From Mycobacterium sp. 236(2023) (lineage in GTDB: Bacteria; Actinomycetota; Actinomycetes; Mycobacteriales; Mycobacteriaceae), in contig NZ_JARSBP010000007.1 of assembly GCF_029623955.1 (NCBI RefSeq), positions 248,001-312,000 on the forward strand: a stretch of DNA of 64,000 nt, written 5' to 3'. Under the pieces are notes generated by a model, which saw nothing but the letters and a program-made list of their open reading frames with translations, was not told the origin of the DNA and ran no database searches. A program made the position numbers and the translations under genes. The number at the start of each line of letters is the position of its first letter. Position 1 is the stretch's first letter. Shown here piece by piece: positions 24,764 through 32,739 of the stretch.

Positions 24764-26671
24764 ATGACATCCACCGATCAGACGCTCGCCACGTCGTGGC
24801 CGAATTACTCTGGCCCGCAGGATATCCGCGCCATCGAGAAGACTCCGCTGCATGAGCGGGGGTTGCCGGCGACGACCTACTCGGCACTAGTCCGCGCTGC
24901 TGCGCTGTGGCCTGACCGCACCGCGATCACCGTGACGCCCGGAGGAGGTGACTGGGACCATGCCGTCGCACGCACCTGCGCCGACTTCCTGGCCACCGTG
25001 CATCGTTACGCCAACGTGCTGCACCGGTTCGGAGTACGGCGCAATGACGCTGTAGCCCTGATGTCCCCCAACACCATCGAACTGATCTCCGCCACGCTCG
25101 CCGCGCAGCTGGCCGGCATCGCGGCACCGATCAACGGATCGCTCACCGAGACGCAGGTCGCTCAACTAGTCGTGCGCTCCGGCGCGCGCGTCCTCATCGC
25201 CGCCGACCCAAATGTGGCACCCGAGATGTGGCATACCGCCGCCCGACTCGCCGCCGACGGCCAAGTCGACACCATCCTGCTGTTGCGCCCGACCGGCGCG
25301 TCCGCTGCCGAACACACTGCGCCGCCGAGCATCCCCGGGGTGGTAGTGGACTACCTTGACGACCTGGCCTCCGGCGAGGACGCCGAAACCTTTGCCGGCG
25401 AACCTCCCGAGGGCACCGACCTGGCTGCGTTTTTTCACACCGGAGGAACCACCGGGCTGCCCAAATTGGCGGCGCACACCCACGCCAACGAGGTGGCCGA
25501 CGCCTGGATGCTCGCACTACCGCTCGGCGAACTCGGGGAACATGATTCGATCTTCGCCGCGCTGCCGCTATTTCACGTTAACGCGATGATCGTAACAGTG
25601 CTCTCACCTCTGCTTCGAGGCCGCCACGTCGTGTGGGCGGGACCGCTGGGTTACCGCGATCCCGTTCTGCTGCAACGGTTCTGGGATACCGTCGAGCGCC
25701 ACCGGATCGGCGCCATGAGTGCGGTGCCGACGGTGTATGCGCAATTGGCGCGCATCCCGGTCAATGCCGACATCTCGAGCCTGCGCTATCCCATTGTGGG
25801 TGCATCACCCCTGCCCGAGGCCGTGCGCGAGTCGTTCCACGCCCGCACGGGGGTCGCTCTCCTAGAGGGTTACGGAATGACCGAAGCGACCTGCGCGAGC
25901 GCGCTCAATTTTCCCGCCGCACCACGGTCGGGGTCGGTGGGACATCGAATGCCCTATCAGGGCATCCAGGTGATCGCCGACGCCGCCGAACAGCCGTGGC
26001 GCCCGGTCGCTGCCGGCCAGACCGGTGTGCTGACCATCAGCGGCCCGACGGTATTCGCCGGTTACGTTGTCGGCCGCGACGAACACGGCCCCGTGCTCGA
26101 CACATTGGGCAGCGTCGTCGACGGTTGGCTCAACACCGGTGATTTGGCCAGCATCGACGATGATGGGTTCATCCGATTACGTGGCCGGGTCAAGGATCTG
26201 ATCATCCGCGGCGGACACAACATCGAACCGGGCATCATCGAAGATGCTCTCCTGTCCCATCCCAGTGTGGTCGCCGCGGCCGCCGTCGGCCGCCCCGACG
26301 CGCACTCCGGTGAGGTCCCGGTGGCCTATGTTGCGCTAGGCGAAGGCGAAGACGTCGATGCTGACCAACTCCGACAGTGGGCCGCCGCCCACGTGTCCGA
26401 ACCCGCCGCAGCCCCCAAAGAGGTGACAATCCTCGGGGCCATACCCGTCACCGCGGTGGGGAAGCCGAACAAACTGAGTCTGCGCTGCGACGCCACCCGC
26501 GCGGCACTTCTTGAAGCGTTACGCGACGTCGCCGACGTTGAGACCATCACAACGGCAGTCGACGACGGCACGATCGTTGCGACGATAACTACCGACACCG
26601 TTGCGGCAAAGGCTGCGGCCAAAGCCATCGTGGGGCGGTATTCCGTCGAGGCGCGGGTCATCGCCAAGTGA
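24764..26671 (+). CDS. AMP-forming acyl-CoA synthetase (large FadD-type)
   Basis: A 635-residue adenylate-forming ligase. The ATP-binding motif is HTGGTTGLPK (near residue 227). The GYGMTE motif, the RGRVKDLIIRGGHNIEPGIIE hinge and GKPNK with the catalytic lysine follow in order. It has a C-terminal extension of about 50 residues (ITTAVDDGTIVATITTDTVAAKAAAKAIVGRY) beyond the usual end, which looks like a small alpha/beta appendage. I start at the ATG at 24764 with GGAGG upstream; the frame above is Pro/Thr-rich and unrelated. As last enzyme of the extradiol operon, it may activate a carboxylic side chain or the released acid with CoA. Confidence 0.87.
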   Translation: MTSTDQTLATSWPNYSGPQDIRAIEKTPLHERGLPATTYSALVRAAALWPDRTAITVTPGGGDWDHAVARTCADFLATVHRYANVLHRFGVRRNDAVALMSPNTIELISATLAAQLAGIAAPINGSLTETQVAQLVVRSGARVLIAADPNVAPEMWHTAARLAADGQVDTILLLRPTGASAAEHTAPPSIPGVVVDYLDDLASGEDAETFAGEPPEGTDLAAFFHTGGTTGLPKLAAHTHANEVADAWMLALPLGELGEHDSIFAALPLFHVNAMIVTVLSPLLRGRHVVWAGPLGYRDPVLLQRFWDTVERHRIGAMSAVPTVYAQLARIPVNADISSLRYPIVGASPLPEAVRESFHARTGVALLEGYGMTEATCASALNFPAAPRSGSVGHRMPYQGIQVIADAAEQPWRPVAAGQTGVLTISGPTVFAGYVVGRDEHGPVLDTLGSVVDGWLNTGDLASIDDDGFIRLRGRVKDLIIRGGHNIEPGIIEDALLSHPSVVAAAAVGRPDAHSGEVPVAYVALGEGEDVDADQLRQWAAAHVSEPAAAPKEVTILGAIPVTAVGKPNKLSLRCDATRAALLEALRDVADVETITTAVDDGTIVATITTDTVAAKAAAKAIVGRYSVEARVIAK

Positions 26672-26920
26672 AATCGGACCCGGTCGGCGTCCGGACCGGC
26701 CGCCGTGTCGGGGCTGAACAGTATCGGCGCCGACGACGCGCGAGATGTATCGACTGCCGTCAGCGGTCACATCGGCGCGATCCGCAGCATCTCACGACCG
26801 ATCTCGTGCTGACCAGGTTGTCCCGCGTGATCGGCCCACGACGCCTCGCCGAACTGACCGCTTCGCCCCGTGTCGTCGAGCGGTCACCCGGCCGAATCCC
26901 GCCGCACGCTAGGGTGAGGA

Positions 26921-26941
26921 GTCATTGAATCGCGATCAACG
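26921..26941. promoter_or_regulatory. Operator-like site D, upstream of the TetR gene
   Basis: TCATTGAATCGCGATCAAC keeps both outer halves of the palindrome seen at 17286-17306 and 21109-21129 (TCATTGA and TCAAC) with the same spacing, while the centre differs; 15 of 21 bases match. It lies 67 bases before the GTG of the TetR regulator at 27008, the position expected for autoregulation. Confidence 0.5.
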
Positions 26942-27007
26942 ATTCCTTGTCCGCATGGAATGGGTCATCACGACTCGTCACACCACACCTGTGGGAGGGG
27001 GCCTACC

Positions 27008-27658
27008 GTGACTGTCGCACCGACTCGCACGACCTCACGAGCAGCACAGGCTGCTCGGACGCGCCAACGGCTGATCGACGCGGCCGTTCAATTGTTTTCG
27101 GCGAACAACTACGACGACGTCGCTGTCGCCGACATCGCACGCGAGGCCAAAGTGGCCCATGGCTTGCTCTTTCACTACTTCGGAAGTAAGAGCCAGATCT
27201 ACCTCGAAGCCATCCAGGCTGCCGCCGATGAGATCACCGGGTCGTTCACCGTGCAGGAAGGTCTCTCGCCGGGGCAACAGCTTCGCGAGGCTCTCGTACG
27301 GCACTTCCGATACCTGGCGAGCCACCGCGGTTTAGCGCTTCGGTTGGCGCTTGCCGGACCCGGCGCAGGGCAATCTGCATGGGAAATCTTCGAGTCGACG
27401 CGGCTGCACGCAGTGCAGTGGATAGCCGACATTCTCGACCTGCCGCCCCCGTCACCGGCAATGCAGATGATGTGGCGCGCGTGTATCGGTGCCATCGACG
27501 AGGCTGCCCTGTTCTGGCTGCGCCATGATGAGCCATTCACGGTTGAGGACATTGTCGACAGTGTTGTCGACATCATGGCGACGGCGATGCGAGCCGCCGC
27601 TCGACTTGATCCGACACTGGACGTCGAACCGGCCGTCGACAAGATGCTGCATCCATAG
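27008..27658 (+). CDS. TetR/AcrR-family regulator, candidate controller of the extradiol and mce operons
   Basis: A 216-residue TetR protein. DNA-binding domain: TRQRLIDAAVQLFSANNYDDVAVADIAREAKVAHGLLFHYFGSKSQIYLEAI (about residues 17-68). The C-terminal domain is helical with conserved Trp-rich stretches. I start at GTG 27008, preceded by GGGAGGGGG. The frame remains open to an ATG at 26960, but that segment is His-rich and overlaps the likely promoter. A related operator at 26921-26941 sits upstream of its own start. Three more copies precede the DoxX-like gene, the extradiol cluster and the mce operon. This makes it the best local candidate for their common repressor; binding itself is inferred. 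Confidence 0.87.
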   Translation: MTVAPTRTTSRAAQAARTRQRLIDAAVQLFSANNYDDVAVADIAREAKVAHGLLFHYFGSKSQIYLEAIQAAADEITGSFTVQEGLSPGQQLREALVRHFRYLASHRGLALRLALAGPGAGQSAWEIFESTRLHAVQWIADILDLPPPSPAMQMMWRACIGAIDEAALFWLRHDEPFTVEDIVDSVVDIMATAMRAAARLDPTLDVEPAVDKMLHP

Positions 27659-28211
27659 CACCAACGGAGAATGACCAATGGGGCGACGACGACGCCGTCG
27701 CTCGTTAGCCGCGCAGGCGGTTAGCATGTGAACAGTCGGCCGTATGGCGGGTCACGATGCCGCCGACGTACCGCGAGAGGTTCCAGGGGGCGCGCGCCTG
27801 CCCGCCGGCGCCAACCGCCCGCGGTTGGTGGACAGTCCGAAGCCGTGGCGCTCTCGCTACAGCAACGCCCATGATCGGCGGCCCGAACACTCGACTGTCC
27901 ACGCGACCGCGCCTCTCACGAAGGGTCGCAGACCTCGTCGAAACAGGCGAGGTCGACCTTGACCCTTGTGCGGCGCGCTCAACCTGGCTGTCACGTGCTG
28001 GCGCTTGGGCGCAAGCGCGGATGCACCCTCCCGCTTCAACGTTGTAGCAGCCCAACAGCGTGGTCTGCGTAACACGTCGGCCGAAGGAGTGCCGTGCCTT
28101 GCAACTCATTTAGCCGTGGCGCTGTTAGGCACCGCCGCCGCGCGCCATCGGTTACCGCGAGATTCTCCCGGGGCCGCAACCAAGTCAGTCTGCATACCGT
28201 CTCAACCCGCT
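27659..28211. other. Intergenic stretch before the mce operon, no supported gene
   Basis: About 550 bases with only Arg/Cys/Ser-rich open frames on both strands and no plausible start signals. I see no tRNA-like element or insertion-sequence end. The right edge leads into an 11-base-arm inverted repeat and the mce promoter region. Confidence 0.45.
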
Positions 28212-28243
28212 GCTGTATGCACCGCCCCAGCAGTGCATACAGC
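28212..28243. promoter_or_regulatory. Perfect 11-base inverted repeat upstream of the mce operon
   Basis: GCTGTATGCAC-N10-GTGCATACAGC, perfect over both 11-base arms. It ends 15 bases before the TTGACT/operator element at 28258 and about 350 bases before the first yrbE gene. It could be a second operator for the mce promoter (activator position) or a terminator-like hairpin; no T-run follows. I did not see another copy in the window. Confidence 0.6.
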
Positions 28244-28257
28244 TAACTACGATTCTA

Positions 28258-28301
28258 GTTGACTTACAGTCATTGAAAATGAGTCAGCCACTTGATAGCG
28301 T
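28258..28301 (+). promoter_or_regulatory. Putative mce promoter with operator-like site C
   Basis: GTTGACTTACAGTCATTGA carries TGAC-N5-GTCA and, read on the other strand, matches 15 of 21 bases of the sites at 17286 and 21109. It overlaps a -35-like TTGAAA (28273-28278), which is followed by a 17-base spacer and TAGCGT (28296-28301). Transcription would start near 28308, leaving a leader of about 285 bases before the first yrbE ATG. Confidence 0.5.
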
Positions 28302-28591
28302 GTGGTCCCGCGCACAGGGCAGCCCAGGCTGTGGCGTGGATCAACAGACCGAGGAGGTCGATATCGCGTGAGCGCCAGAATCATTGGGTCGAGCAGACGC
28401 TTCGGGCTGCCCCTGGGCGACGGCCACACGGTCAGCACCCTGTTATCGAGGTTCAAGCCCTGCCATGCGCAGAGTGATCTGCGAGCGCACGCCGCATAGC
28501 TCGCCGGTAGAGCGCCGGCACTGCAAGAGGCAATCGCCAGGCTCTGCGCAGCAATTCATTTGACGACATCGACAGTCGAGGAACGAAGCAA

Positions 28592-29419
28592 ATGCCGATC
28601 TCCCCACACGCGACCCGGCCGCCTGCCGATGCCACGGAGGTCTCCTCTCTCGGCCTGATCGGGTCGACCGCAGCCCGCCCGCTGCGCGGCATCGGCGGAT
28701 TCACCGTTTTGGCGCTGCAGACCGTGATCACGTCAGTAAACCGACGTTTCGCGTGGCACGAATTTCTCGAACAGATGTGGTTCCTGGCGCGGGTATCCGC
28801 GGTGCCCGCTCTGATGCTGTCGATCCCTTACGTAGTGATGGCCGCGTTCACCTTCAACATCCTGCTCATCGAATTTGGCGGGGCCGACTTTTCGGGAACC
28901 GGTGCCGCACTGAGCGCGGTCAACCAGATTGGGCCCCTGGTCACTGTGCTCGTCGTCACGGGCGCAGGAGCGTCGGCAATGTGTGCCGACCTGGGGGCAC
29001 GAACCATTCGGGAAGAAATTGATGCACTCAAGGTGATGGGCATCGACCCCATCCAGGCGTTGATCGTGCCGCGCGTCGCGGCAGCCACGGTCACCGCACT
29101 GCTGTTATCGGCGGTCGTCACCCTGGTCGGTCTCATCGGCGCCTTCTTCTTCTCGGTGTACTTCCAGCACGTCACGCCGGGAGCGTTCGTTGCCAGCATG
29201 ACGTTGATCACCGGAACCAGTGATGTGATCGTCTCGACGGTCAAAGCGGCATTGTTCGGGCTCACCGCCGGGCTCATCGCCTGCTACCAGGGGACCACGG
29301 TCAAGGGCGGTCCGGCCGGGGTCGGTAATGCCGTCAACGAGACCGTAGTGGTGTCGTTCGTCCTGCTTTTCGTCATCAACATCATCGTCACCGCAATCGG
29401 ATTCAAGGTGACCGTGTGA
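28592..29419 (+). CDS. yrbEA: YrbE-type (MlaE-family) permease of the Mce transporter, first copy
   Basis: A 275-residue integral membrane protein, the ABC-like permease component of Mce importers. It has about five hydrophobic segments, for example VPALMLSIPYVVMAAFTFNILL and VAAATVTALLLSAVVTLVGLIGAFFF. The cytoplasmic coupling motif AMCADLGARTIREEIDALKVMGIDPIQ is also present and diagnostic of MlaE/YrbE proteins (EEIDAL). The protein starts at an ATG with GAGGAA upstream. Its stop overlaps the second yrbE gene start (GTGA), so both permease halves are made together. Expected location is the inner membrane, working with an Mkl-type ATPase not encoded in this window. Confidence 0.93.
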   Translation: MPISPHATRPPADATEVSSLGLIGSTAARPLRGIGGFTVLALQTVITSVNRRFAWHEFLEQMWFLARVSAVPALMLSIPYVVMAAFTFNILLIEFGGADFSGTGAALSAVNQIGPLVTVLVVTGAGASAMCADLGARTIREEIDALKVMGIDPIQALIVPRVAAATVTALLLSAVVTLVGLIGAFFFSVYFQHVTPGAFVASMTLITGTSDVIVSTVKAALFGLTAGLIACYQGTTVKGGPAGVGNAVNETVVVSFVLLFVINIIVTAIGFKVTV

Positions 29420-30273
29420 CCACGAATATCGCACTGCGACAACGCTATCCGCGCCTGACAGCACGCGCAATCGGGATCCGGACCCGGTGGCAGGTTCTGG
29501 GCGAACAGACCCGCTTCTACGGCGAGACGCTGTACTCGGTGCTGTTCGCGCTTGGACGCTACCGCGGCGAGATGTTGCGGCAGATCGCCGCAATGAGTAT
29601 GGGAACGGGGGCATTGGCCGTCGTCGGCGGAACCGTAACCGTCGTCGCGTTCCTAACCATGTCCACCGGCGGAGTCGTTGCAGCCCAAGGCTATAACCAG
29701 TTCAGCCAGATCGGGGTGGAGGCCTTGACCGGATTCGGCTCGGCATTCCTCAACCCACGCCTGATCACCCCCACCACCGCAGCGATCGCTCTCGCCGCCA
29801 CCGTCGGCGCAGGTGCCACCGCCCAGCTGGGCGCCATGCGCATCAATGAAGAGATCGACGCGCTGGAGGTCATGGGGATCCGCGCGGTGGCCTACCTCGC
29901 GTCCACCCGCGTCGCTGCCGGGATCATCGTCGTCATCCCGCTGTACTGCGTGGCGATCGTCCTGGCGTTCCTCGCCGCCCGGTTAGGCACCACCGCTTTC
30001 TACGGCCAGTCCACCGGCGTTTACGACCATTACTTCCACACCTTCCTAGTGCCAGGCGACGTGCTGCGCTCCTTCGTCGTGACGATCGTGGTGGCCGCTG
30101 TCGTCATGCTGATTCACACCTATTACGGATTCACCGCCCACGGCGGACCCGCCGGGGTCGGTGAGGCGGTCGGCCGCGCCACCCGCACATCGCTGGTCAT
30201 CTCAGCCTTCGTGATCCTGCTGGTCACCATGGCCCTCTACGGCCAAACCGGAAACTTCAACTTCGCGGGATGA
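29416..30273 (+). CDS. yrbEB: YrbE-type (MlaE-family) permease of the Mce transporter, second copy
   Basis: A 285-residue permease homologous to the preceding gene. The diagnostic segment AQLGAMRINEEIDALEVMGIRAVAYLAS is present at about residues 135-162. The FTAHGGPAGVGEAVGRATRTS loop near the C-terminus matches the TTVKGGPAGVGNAVNETVVVS loop of its partner. The N-terminus includes the amphipathic QTRFYGETLYSVLFALGRYRGEMLRQ region typical of YrbE-B. It starts with GTG at 29416 and ends with an ATGA overlap into mceA. The two permeases presumably form a heterodimer channel for lipid-like substrates. Confidence 0.93.
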   Translation: MTTNIALRQRYPRLTARAIGIRTRWQVLGEQTRFYGETLYSVLFALGRYRGEMLRQIAAMSMGTGALAVVGGTVTVVAFLTMSTGGVVAAQGYNQFSQIGVEALTGFGSAFLNPRLITPTTAAIALAATVGAGATAQLGAMRINEEIDALEVMGIRAVAYLASTRVAAGIIVVIPLYCVAIVLAFLAARLGTTAFYGQSTGVYDHYFHTFLVPGDVLRSFVVTIVVAAVVMLIHTYYGFTAHGGPAGVGEAVGRATRTSLVISAFVILLVTMALYGQTGNFNFAG

Positions 30274-31655
30274 AAATGCGCAACACACCCGCCGGACACC
30301 ACCGCGTCACCTCCGAATGGCTGGCCGCCGGACTAGTCGCGGTCATCGTCACCGCCGTCCTCGTCAGCATCGGAGCGTTCAACCGCAGCTTCACTCCCGC
30401 CGTGCGGGTCAGCGTCACTGCGGAACGCGCCGGGTTGGTGATGGAACCCAACGCGAAGGTCAAGATGCGCGGCGTGCAGGTCGGCCGAGTCGCCTCGATC
30501 CAGGGCGGGTCGACCCCCGTGTCCCTGGCACTGGACATCGATCCCGACCAGATCGCCCACATACCCGCCAATGTGGTGGCCCGCATCGACGCCACGTCGC
30601 TGTTCGGCGCCAAATTTGTCGACCTGGTCTACCCGGCCCAGCCCGAGGCGGCGCGGCTTCGCGCCGGCGCAGTGGTGCCCACCGAAAACGTCACCGCCGA
30701 AGTCAACACGGTTTTCGAGAACCTCGTCGCTCTGATCCAACAGATCGACCCCGCGAAACTGAACGCGATCGTCACCGCCATGGCCGAAGCGCTGCGCGGG
30801 CAGGGCCCCCGCATCGGTGAAGCCACCACGGCCGCCAACCAGGTCCTTACAGCGCTCAACGAGCGCACGGACACGCTCCGCGAGGACTGGCAAGCAGTCG
30901 CCGGCGCCGCCGACGTCTACAACGCGGCCGCCCACAACATCATCGACATCTTTGACGCCGCCGCAACCACCAGTACCACCGTCACCAGCAACGCCACCCA
31001 GCTGGACGCCTTCCTCGTCTCCGCTATCGGACTCGGTGACAGCGGGGTGCAGCTGCTGGCACCCAGCCGCGACAACCTGATCGCAGCGGTGCACAAACTC
31101 GAGCCGACCACCCAACTGCTCCTCACGTATAACCCGTCGCTGACCTGCATGCTCGTCGGTGCCCAGATCGCCCTCGACAGCGGTCTACGCGACGCGATGG
31201 GCGGCGCCGACGGCAAATCAGTGATCATGGACTCCGCCCTCCTGCTGGGCGCCGACCCGTACCGCTACCCCAGTAACCTGCCCATCAACGGAGCCAAAGG
31301 CGGCCCCGGCGGCAAACCGGGCTGCGGCTCCCTACCTGATGTCGCCAAAAACTGGCCCGTCCGCCAACTTATCGCCAACACCGGGTTCGGCACCGGGCTG
31401 GACTGGCGACCCAACCCTGGCATCGGGTTCCCCGGCTACGCCAACTACCTGCCGGTGACCCGTGCCGTGCCAGAACCCCCCAGCATCCGCTACCCGGGCG
31501 GCCCCGCACCAGGACCTATCCCCTACCCCGGAGCACCGCCGTACGGCGCCCCCCAATACGGACCCGACGGCACCCCGCTCTACCCCGGCGTGCCGCCCGC
31601 ACCGCCTCAAACCTCACCCGCCCCACCCGACGGCGCACCGCCACCAAACCCCTGA
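30270..31655 (+). CDS. mceA: MceA-type substrate-binding protein
   Basis: A 461-residue MCE-family protein with one N-terminal membrane anchor (LAAGLVAVIVTAVLVSIGAF). The MlaD/MCE domain at about residues 40-135 (VRVSVTAERAGLVMEPNAKVKMRGVQVGRV) is followed by a long helical region. The C-terminal part includes ALLLGADPYRYPSNLPINGAKGGPGGKPGCGSLP, the Tyr/Pro/Cys pattern seen in MceA proteins. The last 75 residues form a Pro/Gly/Tyr-rich tail (PGAPPYGAPQYGPDGTPLYPG). It is the first of six MCE subunits that form a periplasmic conduit for hydrophobic compounds. A 52-base gap separates it from mceB. Confidence 0.93.
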   Translation: MKMRNTPAGHHRVTSEWLAAGLVAVIVTAVLVSIGAFNRSFTPAVRVSVTAERAGLVMEPNAKVKMRGVQVGRVASIQGGSTPVSLALDIDPDQIAHIPANVVARIDATSLFGAKFVDLVYPAQPEAARLRAGAVVPTENVTAEVNTVFENLVALIQQIDPAKLNAIVTAMAEALRGQGPRIGEATTAANQVLTALNERTDTLREDWQAVAGAADVYNAAAHNIIDIFDAAATTSTTVTSNATQLDAFLVSAIGLGDSGVQLLAPSRDNLIAAVHKLEPTTQLLLTYNPSLTCMLVGAQIALDSGLRDAMGGADGKSVIMDSALLLGADPYRYPSNLPINGAKGGPGGKPGCGSLPDVAKNWPVRQLIANTGFGTGLDWRPNPGIGFPGYANYLPVTRAVPEPPSIRYPGGPAPGPIPYPGAPPYGAPQYGPDGTPLYPGVPPAPPQTSPAPPDGAPPPNP

Positions 31656-31707
31656 CCCACTCCCCACACCCTGACCAGTCAAGAACGTCGCAGAAAGGCC
31701 GCAAACC

Positions 31708-32739
31708 GTGCGAGGGAAGAAGCTGACACCGCTGCTACTGCGGCTGGCTGCGTTCGTCACCGTATGCCTGATCGGCACATTCGCCGTCATCGCCATCTTC
31801 TCGCAGCTGCGTTTTGAGAACTACGTCTCCTACCACGCGGTGTTCGCCAACGGGTCGGGACTGCGGCCAGGCAACTTTGTGCGGATCGCGGGCGTGGAGG
31901 TCGGCAAGGTCAAAGATGTCTCCGTCCAGCACGATGCCACCGTGGCGGTGTCATTCACCACCGACAATTCCGTGGTTCTCACCGGCGGCACCCGCGCGGT
32001 CATCCGCTACGACGACCTGATCGGCGGGCGATTCCTCGAACTGGTCGACGGCGCAGGCGATCCCCGCAAAGTCGCGCCAGGAGAAACCATCCCCCTCGAC
32101 CGGACCGCGCCCGCGCTAGACCTCGACGCCCTCATCGGCGGCTTTCGTCCTCTTTTCCGCGCTCTTGATCCCGACCAGGTCAACGCGTTGAGCGGACAAT
32201 TGATCGCCGCGCTGCAAGGCCAAGGACCCACCATCGGATCGATCCTGACGCAAACCGCGGCTCTGACCTCCACGCTCGCCGACCGCGACGAGCTCATCGG
32301 GCAAGTCATCACCAACCTCAACATCGTGCTGGGGTCACTTGCCGACCACAGCCACGAGTTCGGCCAAGCCGTCGACTCATTAGCCGAACTCACCGGTGCG
32401 CTCGCCGACCGCGATCAAGATCTGGTCAACGGCCTGGCCTACAGCAACGCCGCGGCCCAATCCATCACCGACCTGCTCGCGCAGGCCCGCCCGCCTCTGC
32501 AGCAGGCTCTGCCCCAGACTGACCGCGTCGCCACCAACGTGCTGGCCGACCACGACTATTTCGACAATCTGCTGGCCACCTTGCCCGACACCTACCGGAT
32601 GCTGAACCGGCAGGCCCTCGGCGGCGACTTCTTCAGCTTCTACCTCTGCGATCTGGTTCTCAAAGTCAACGGCAAGGGTGGCCAACCCGTGTACATCAAG
32701 GTCGCCGGCCAATCCTCAGGCAGGTGCACCCCCAAATGA
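31708..32739 (+). CDS. mceB: MceB-type substrate-binding protein
   Basis: A 343-residue MCE protein starting with GTG at 31708 after GAAAGG. The N-terminal anchor is LLLRLAAFVTVCLIGTFAVIAIF, followed by the MCE domain with YHAVFANGSGLRPGNFVRIAGVEVGKV and the YDDLIGGRFLELVDG strand, both typical of MceB. The helical repeat region then ends with LGGDFFSFYLCDLVLKVNGKGGQPVYIKVAGQSSGRCTPK. The C-terminal FYLCDL...GRC cysteine pair is characteristic of MceB proteins. Its stop overlaps the mceC start (ATGA). Confidence 0.93.
   Translation: MRGKKLTPLLLRLAAFVTVCLIGTFAVIAIFSQLRFENYVSYHAVFANGSGLRPGNFVRIAGVEVGKVKDVSVQHDATVAVSFTTDNSVVLTGGTRAVIRYDDLIGGRFLELVDGAGDPRKVAPGETIPLDRTAPALDLDALIGGFRPLFRALDPDQVNALSGQLIAALQGQGPTIGSILTQTAALTSTLADRDELIGQVITNLNIVLGSLADHSHEFGQAVDSLAELTGALADRDQDLVNGLAYSNAAAQSITDLLAQARPPLQQALPQTDRVATNVLADHDYFDNLLATLPDTYRMLNRQALGGDFFSFYLCDLVLKVNGKGGQPVYIKVAGQSSGRCTPK

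Noticed and set aside
30333..31115. Long minus-strand open frame opposite mceA
   Set aside because: It is an antisense shadow of a clear mce gene; the translation is Gly/Val/Asp-rich without family features and has no ribosome-binding site.
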